A stretch of 64,000 bases of DNA from Edaphobacter paludis (GTDB lineage: Bacteria > Acidobacteriota > Terriglobia > Terriglobales > Acidobacteriaceae): assembly GCF_039993895.1 (NCBI RefSeq), contig NZ_CP121194.1, positions 806,001 to 870,000 of the forward strand, written 5' to 3'. Shown piece by piece: positions 59,154-64,000 of this stretch (positions are counted from its first letter, which is position 1; every line of letters begins with the position of its first letter). The translations under genes were made by a program, and so were the position numbers. Under the pieces are notes generated by a model. It saw only the letters and a program-made list of their open reading frames with translations, was not told the origin of the DNA and did not search any database.

Positions 59154-62100
59154 ATGCTGCCTGCCGAAATCCCCGCTCCTCTCGCCTGGGCGCATCCTGT
59201 CACGGCTGAGTGGTTCGTCAACAAATTCGGCACCGCGACCGAGCCGCAGGAACAGGGCTGGCCCAGCATCCTGGCGGGCAACGCCACACTCATCTCCGCC
59301 CCTACCGGCAGCGGAAAAACCCTCGCCGCTTTTCTCGTCTGCATCGACCGGCTTCTTCGTCAGGCCATCGCCGGAACGCTCGCTCCCTGCACGCAGATCG
59401 TCTATGTCAGCCCGCTCAAGGCGCTCTCCAACGACGTCCAGAAGAACCTCGACCAGCCTCTTCGCGAGATCCAGCAACTCGCGCTCGAACGTGGCTACCT
59501 CTCCACCGAAATCCGCACCGCCGTTCGCACCGGCGACACGCTGCCCAAAGAGCGTGCCGCAATGCTGCGAAACCCGCCCCACATTCTCGTTACTACGCCT
59601 GAGTCTCTCTACATCTTGCTCACCGCCGGAAAATCGCGCGAGCATCTTCGATGCGTCAACACGGTCATCGTCGACGAGATCCACGCCGTAGCCGACGACA
59701 AGCGTGGATCACATTTAGCTCTCTCACTCGAACGACTCGAAGCCCTGGTCTGCGGAGAGAACAGACTCTCCCCCGGAGCATTCCTCACTGGCCTTTCTAC
59801 GCCGCCACTGAGAATCGGCCTCTCCGCGACGCAAAATCCCATCGAGCTCGTAGCCAACTTCCTCACCGGAGTTCACCCCTCCCGCAAGCCCGCAACCATC
59901 ATTCAGGTAGGCCAGCGCCGCCAACTCGACCTCGCCATCGAAGTCCCCAGCGACGAACTCGGCTCTGTCACGTCGACGGCGATGTGGGAAGAAGTCTTCG
60001 ACAAGCTCGCTGCCCACGCCCAAAATCACCGCTCCACGTTAGTCTTCGTCAATACCCGCCGCCTCGTAGAAAAAATTGCGTTTGCCCTGGGCGAGCGCCT
60101 GGGCAATGAGCACGTCGCTGCGCATCACGGCAGCCTCTCGCGCAACCTCCGCCTTGATGCCGAGCAGCGATTAAAAAGTGGGCAAATAAAAATACTCATC
60201 GCTACCGCGTCGCTCGAACTCGGTATCGACATCGGCGACATCGACCTCGTCTGCCAGATCAGTACCACTCGCGCCGTTGCCGTCGCCATGCAACGCGTTG
60301 GTCGCGCGGGCCACTGGCGCGGAGCCATTCCCAAGGGCCGTCTCTTCGCTACTACTCGCGACGATCTGCTCGAACAGGCTGCGCTCATCCGCAAGATGCG
60401 CGCAGGAGAACTCGATCAGCTTGAAATTCCGCCTCAGCCCACGGACGTTCTCATGCAACAGATCGTCGCCTGCTGCGGTGCGGAATCTTGGGAAGAAGAC
60501 GAGCTCTACGATATTCTTCGCCGCGCTTATCCCTACCGCGAGCTGACCCGCTCGCGCTTTGACGAACTCATCTCCCTGCTCCACGAGGGCATCGAATCCA
60601 GCCGCGGCCGCTACGGTGCCTATCTGCTCCGCGACGGCATCCAGCAGCATCTCCATCCTCGTCGCGGCGCACGCATGATCGCCATCTCGAACGGCGGCAG
60701 CATCCCCGACGCTGCTCTCTTCAGCGTCATCCTGCAACCGGAAGGCGTGCAGATCGCCACGCTCGACGAGCACTTCGCCATCGACTCCAGCCCAGGCGAT
60801 GTAGTCCTTCTCGGCAACACAAGCTGGCGCATCCAGCGCATCGAAGCCGGAGGGCGTGTCCTCGTCGAAGATGCTCACGGCGCACCTCCGACGCTGCCGT
60901 TCTGGTTCGGCGAAGCTCCGCAACGCACCGCCGTTCTGTGCGACGGCGTTGGCGAACTTCGCGAGCAGATCTCCGCCCGCACCCCCAATGTCGCGCCCGG
61001 CTACATCTCTCCCGCTCAACCAGAAGTGGCAGCAACCACCGCATGGCTCATGGAGGAGTGCGGAGTCTGCGCCAGCGGAGCCCAGCAACTCATCGCCTAC
61101 ATCGTCGCGGGACGTGCCGTTCTGGGGGCGGTCCCGAGCAAGACCACCCTCATCGCGGAGCGCTTCTTCGATGAGGGCGGCGGAATGCAGCTCATCCTCC
61201 ACGCACCCTTCGGTGGACGCATCAACAAGGCCTGGGGACTCGCTTTGCGCAAGCGCTTCTGCCGCGGCTTCAACTTCGAACTGCAAGCGGCGGCTACCGA
61301 CAACGGCATCAATATCTCGCTCGCCGAACAGCACAGCTTTCCGCTTGCAGACGTCTTCCAGTTCCTCACCGAGCAGACTGTAAAAGAACTTCTCGAACAA
61401 GCTGCCATTGCCTCGCCCATCTTCAAGACCCGCTGGCGCTGGGCAGCCGGGCGCAGCCTGCAACTGCTCCGCTTCTCAAAGGGCAAGCGCATCGCCCCGC
61501 AAATTCAACGCACTCGTTCAGAAGATCTTCTCGCAAATGTATTTCCGCAGGCTGCTGCGTGTTTTGAAACCATCGTCGGCGACATCCAGATTCCTGCCCA
61601 TCCGCTCGTCGATGAAGTGATGCAGGATGTCCTTCAGGAGGCGATGGATCTCGAAGGTCTCATTGAAGTTCTACGCGGAATCAAAGACGGAACCATTCGT
61701 TGTCTCGCCGTCGACACTCCCGTACCGTCTCAATTCGCGCACGAACTTATCAATGCCAATCCTTACGCTTTCCTCGACGATGCCGGACTCGAGGAGCGCC
61801 GCGCCCGGGCCGTCTCGCTGCGCCGTACTCTTCCTGACAGTGTTCTCGAAGAGGCAGGCAAGCTAGACCAGAAGGCCATCGACGAAGTGCGTCGCGAGTG
61901 CTGGCCCGACCTCCGCGACGAGCACGAGCTTCACGACCTCTTGCACTCCGTTATCGCGCTTCCGCTTCACGTTCTCGATAATCCTGAAACGCGGCACTGG
62001 CCCATCTTCTACGAGCGCCTCACCCAAACCGGACGCGCCCAGACAGTAGACTGTGCTGGAATTCACTGTTGGGTCGCTGCCGAGCGTCTTCCCGGGTCCC

Positions 62101-63545
62101 ACGCTCTTTGGAGCGACACAGAATTAGAAACTAATTTAGTTACAAAAGAGCAGTCGCTGAAGCAATGTGTTCAAGGATGGTTACAAATACTGGGTCCCAC
62201 GACTGCCAACGCCTTTGCCCAGCGTCTTGCGCTGCATCCTGCCGAAGTCTTCCAGGCTTTTGTCGCGATGGAAATGCAAGGCCTGTTGATGCGAGGCGCC
62301 TTCGAGCATCCCAAAGCATCAACAGACCATGACATCGAGTGGTGCGAGCGCCGCATACTGCAACGTATTCACCGCCGCACGCTCAGCACCCTGCGCAAAC
62401 AGGTCGAAGCCGTTACTCCCGCCGTCTACATGCGCTGGCTCCTCGGCTGGCAACATCTCGCTCCCCAGACCCAACTCAGCGGCGAAGAAGGCGTCCTCGA
62501 AGCCCTCCACCAACTTGAAGGCTTCGAAGCCCCGGCAATCGAGTGGGAGCGCACTCTCCTCCCCGCGCGCGTCGCCAACTACGATCCTCGCTGGCTCGAT
62601 GCTCTGTGCCTCTCCGGCGCCGTCGGCTGGGGGCGCATCTCTCCACATCCCGCGTGGGCTATGGGAGACGGTTCAGCTCCGCGCCGTGTCATCCCCACCA
62701 ATGCCGCTCCCATCACCTTCTACGTCCGAGAATCCGCCGACTGGCTGCCCCACGCGCTCGCGCAGCAGTGCATCGAAGAATCAAAGCTCCAGCAAGCCCT
62801 CAGCCCCGAAGCCCTTCAGGCTCGTACGCTCTTGCAGCAGCGCGGAGCCTGCTTCTCCAACGACATCCAACGCATCCTCAATCTCACGCGGCCACAAGCC
62901 CAGCATGCCCTCTGGGAACTGGCCACGGCCGGTCTCGCAGCAGCCGATGGCTTCGACCAGCTACGCATGATGATGGATCCGCGCCGAAGATCCATCGTCG
63001 CCGAAGTCCCCGGCAAACGCGCGACCCGCAGCTCCGCCGGACGCTGGTCCCTCCTCTGCGAGGAGCTCCACGCCGCTCCCACTGCAATCGAACAGGCCCG
63101 TCGCACGGACAGCGCTCTTGAATCCGCAGCTCGCATGTTGCTCGCACGCTACGGTATCCTCTTTCGCGATCTTCTCGTCCGCGAATCCAATGTTCCTAAA
63201 TGGCGCGATCTGCTCGGCATCCTCCGCCGCCTCGAAGCCCGCGGCGAAGTTCGCGGCGGCCGCTTCGTCTCCGGCTTCGGCGGCGAACAGTTCGCCCTTC
63301 CCGCTGCCGTGGATCCTCTCCGCGCCGCTCGCAACCGCGATTGCCTGGCAACCATCACCGTCGCCGCTGCCGACCCCGCCAACCTTGCCGGCATCATCGT
63401 TCCTGGCGAACGCGTTCCCGCCATCCCCGGCAAACATCTCATCTATCGCAACGGTAGTCTGCATGTTGAAAGCAGCGAAGCAGACATACCAGCCGCTCTG
63501 CTGCCCATTCCCGCACCCACAGCACCCGTTCTAACCTTGTTTTAG
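59154..63545 (+). CDS. lhr: Lhr family ATP-dependent DNA helicase (full-length)
   Basis: A 1463-residue superfamily 2 helicase of the long Lhr type, translocating 3'-5' on single-stranded DNA. Walker A APTGSGKT is at 49-56, the DEIH Walker B near 173, a second RecA domain from about 270, and VGRAGHW near 382. The Lhr core continues with a winged-helix and beta-barrel part to about 850, followed by the long C-terminal domain typical of full Lhr. It lies 72 bases downstream of the -1 frame kdsC end and two bases upstream of a DUF5522 gene. A DNA-repair role is inferred from the family. Confidence 0.93.
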   Translation: MLPAEIPAPLAWAHPVTAEWFVNKFGTATEPQEQGWPSILAGNATLISAPTGSGKTLAAFLVCIDRLLRQAIAGTLAPCTQIVYVSPLKALSNDVQKNLDQPLREIQQLALERGYLSTEIRTAVRTGDTLPKERAAMLRNPPHILVTTPESLYILLTAGKSREHLRCVNTVIVDEIHAVADDKRGSHLALSLERLEALVCGENRLSPGAFLTGLSTPPLRIGLSATQNPIELVANFLTGVHPSRKPATIIQVGQRRQLDLAIEVPSDELGSVTSTAMWEEVFDKLAAHAQNHRSTLVFVNTRRLVEKIAFALGERLGNEHVAAHHGSLSRNLRLDAEQRLKSGQIKILIATASLELGIDIGDIDLVCQISTTRAVAVAMQRVGRAGHWRGAIPKGRLFATTRDDLLEQAALIRKMRAGELDQLEIPPQPTDVLMQQIVACCGAESWEEDELYDILRRAYPYRELTRSRFDELISLLHEGIESSRGRYGAYLLRDGIQQHLHPRRGARMIAISNGGSIPDAALFSVILQPEGVQIATLDEHFAIDSSPGDVVLLGNTSWRIQRIEAGGRVLVEDAHGAPPTLPFWFGEAPQRTAVLCDGVGELREQISARTPNVAPGYISPAQPEVAATTAWLMEECGVCASGAQQLIAYIVAGRAVLGAVPSKTTLIAERFFDEGGGMQLILHAPFGGRINKAWGLALRKRFCRGFNFELQAAATDNGINISLAEQHSFPLADVFQFLTEQTVKELLEQAAIASPIFKTRWRWAAGRSLQLLRFSKGKRIAPQIQRTRSEDLLANVFPQAAACFETIVGDIQIPAHPLVDEVMQDVLQEAMDLEGLIEVLRGIKDGTIRCLAVDTPVPSQFAHELINANPYAFLDDAGLEERRARAVSLRRTLPDSVLEEAGKLDQKAIDEVRRECWPDLRDEHELHDLLHSVIALPLHVLDNPETRHWPIFYERLTQTGRAQTVDCAGIHCWVAAERLPGSHALWSDTELETNLVTKEQSLKQCVQGWLQILGPTTANAFAQRLALHPAEVFQAFVAMEMQGLLMRGAFEHPKASTDHDIEWCERRILQRIHRRTLSTLRKQVEAVTPAVYMRWLLGWQHLAPQTQLSGEEGVLEALHQLEGFEAPAIEWERTLLPARVANYDPRWLDALCLSGAVGWGRISPHPAWAMGDGSAPRRVIPTNAAPITFYVRESADWLPHALAQQCIEESKLQQALSPEALQARTLLQQRGACFSNDIQRILNLTRPQAQHALWELATAGLAAADGFDQLRMMMDPRRRSIVAEVPGKRATRSSAGRWSLLCEELHAAPTAIEQARRTDSALESAARMLLARYGILFRDLLVRESNVPKWRDLLGILRRLEARGEVRGGRFVSGFGGEQFALPAAVDPLRAARNRDCLATITVAAADPANLAGIIVPGERVPAIPGKHLIYRNGSLHVESSEADIPAALLPIPAPTAPVLTLF

Positions 63546-63547
63546 CG

Positions 63548-63721
63548 ATGCCAGACCAGCCCAAACCTAACGATTCCTCGTCATTCGACGATCCTGAGGC
63601 GCCGCCGCTTGCTCCCGAAGACTTTTATTACGAAGGCCCCTTCCTCGTCTTCACTGCGGCCTATCTGCTCAAGCGCGGCTACTGCTGCAATAACAATTGC
63701 CGCCATTGCCCTTACCGCTAG
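63548..63721 (+). CDS. DUF5522 Cys-rich mini-protein
   Basis: A 57-residue protein. After a flexible acidic N-terminus the conserved part reads DFYYEGPFLVFTAAYLLKRG followed by YCCNNNCRHCPYR, with cysteines 46, 47, 51 and 54. FTAAYLLKRGYCC and CRHCPYR match the DUF5522 family, whose members are tiny and uncharacterised; metal binding is likely. It begins two bases after the lhr stop, so it is probably co-transcribed and translationally coupled. Its stop shares the bases CTAG with the converging gene's stop (63718-63721). Confidence 0.82.
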   Translation: MPDQPKPNDSSSFDDPEAPPLAPEDFYYEGPFLVFTAAYLLKRGYCCNNNCRHCPYR

Positions 63722-64000
63722 TGTTGAGCTGCAGGTAACGGCGACAGACCCGCAGTGCTGGCAGTAAGCGGCTGATGGCCAGTGCGGAGTGCCTCAGCAT
63801 TATGCACGAGCAAGAGCACCCGCGGGTCCTTGCTATACTTCCCGAGCAGATCGTCGTGTCGCATCGCCTCCAGTACATCGAAGCCGCCCTCGCTCGCCGT
63901 CGTCAGGTAATGCAGCATATTGGCTTCATCGCCATGCTGTGCATAGAGTCGCGCAAGCTCATAGCAGAAGCGCGCATGGTCCGCCGGTGACAGCATCCGC
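63718..64000 (-). CDS. Repeat (TPR-like) protein, C-terminal part only
   Basis: Only the last 92 or so residues are visible; the gene continues past the right edge. The visible part has helical repeats (FCYELARLYAQHGDEANMLHYL, LEAMRHDDLLGKYSKDPRV) typical of tetratricopeptide or related solenoids and a low-complexity tail. The Met at 63996 is probably internal rather than the start. It converges on the DUF5522 gene. Confidence 0.6.
   Translation of the reverse strand, partial: RMLSPADHARFCYELARLYAQHGDEANMLHYLTTASEGGFDVLEAMRHDDLLGKYSKDPRVLLLVHNAEALRTGHQPLTASTAGLSPLPAAQH

Noticed and set aside
60171..61463. 430-residue minus-strand ORF inside lhr
   Set aside because: Antisense to the helicase core; Ala/Asp/Glu-rich without motifs.
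1..64000. CRISPR array, prophage, insertion sequence or plasmid origin
   Set aside because: No regularly spaced direct repeats, transposase, integrase or replication initiator was found among the frames read.

Overview
The window is about 64 kb of high-GC chromosomal DNA with closely packed genes on both strands. It carries only ordinary chromosomal functions: no insertion sequence, prophage, CRISPR array, rRNA or tRNA was found. The gene content points to a Gram-negative soil acidobacterium of the Acidobacteriaceae type (Granulicella, Edaphobacter, Terriglobus or a relative). The signs are outer-membrane proteins (OmpA, DUF481, a PlpD-like patatin-Omp85 fusion), KDO phosphatase, a secreted Ig-repeat protein with a C-terminal membrane hairpin, a solitary GvpL/GvpF protein and GH27 alpha-galactosidase. 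This placement is inferred from gene content, not from a marker gene.

Layout. 1-4.5 kb (minus): queA (cut by the window edge), a DUF374 acyltransferase, the cytochrome c maturation genes ccmI-ccmH-ccmF and a single-domain response regulator. 4.8-8.1 kb: a small unknown protein, trpE, and divergently a glutamate dehydrogenase. 8.1-10.6 kb: the Ig-repeat protein and pgsA. 10.6-13.7 kb: class I fumarase divergent from an aspartase, which together could connect aspartate, fumarate and malate. 13.7-19.3 kb: envelope proteins, a cytochrome c, the lone GvpL/GvpF gene and a large OmpA-family protein. 19.4-23 kb: a YdfG-like dehydrogenase, a YpdA-like flavoprotein and two response regulators, one carrying an HPt domain. 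23-29 kb: a DUF2339/DUF3999 membrane pair and ftsK. 29-40 kb: a DUF2383 protein, RNase J, the patatin-Omp85 fusion, a threonine dehydratase-like enzyme, a diguanylate cyclase, an SH3/TPR-like protein, a GNAT acetyltransferase and uppP.

40-46.8 kb (minus) is a compact lysine/diaminopimelate operon read asd-lysC-dapB-(M29 peptidase)-dapA-dapD-(DoxX). 47-52.2 kb (minus) holds nrdR-icd-lipoprotein and a Cof phosphatase / lytic transglycosylase / YbhN group. 52.2-57.5 kb holds a small zinc-ribbon ORF, a MATE exporter, an EamA transporter, alpha-galactosidase, a DUF4188 protein and a DphA-like ATPase. 57.5-64 kb holds cspA with a long repeat-bearing, foldable upstream region, a tiny zinc-ribbon gene, a kdsC whose C-terminus lies in the -1 frame behind an AAACCCG heptamer, full-length lhr, a DUF5522 mini-protein and a partial repeat protein.

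No complete new multi-gene system is evident. The most notable signals are the kdsC frameshift with its slippery heptamer and adjacent hairpin, the GvpL/GvpF gene without gas-vesicle partners, the repeat-bearing cspA leader, the Ig domain interrupted by a membrane hairpin, and the peptidase inside the lysine operon. Motifs, starts and hairpins were read by eye; no database search or folding program was run.
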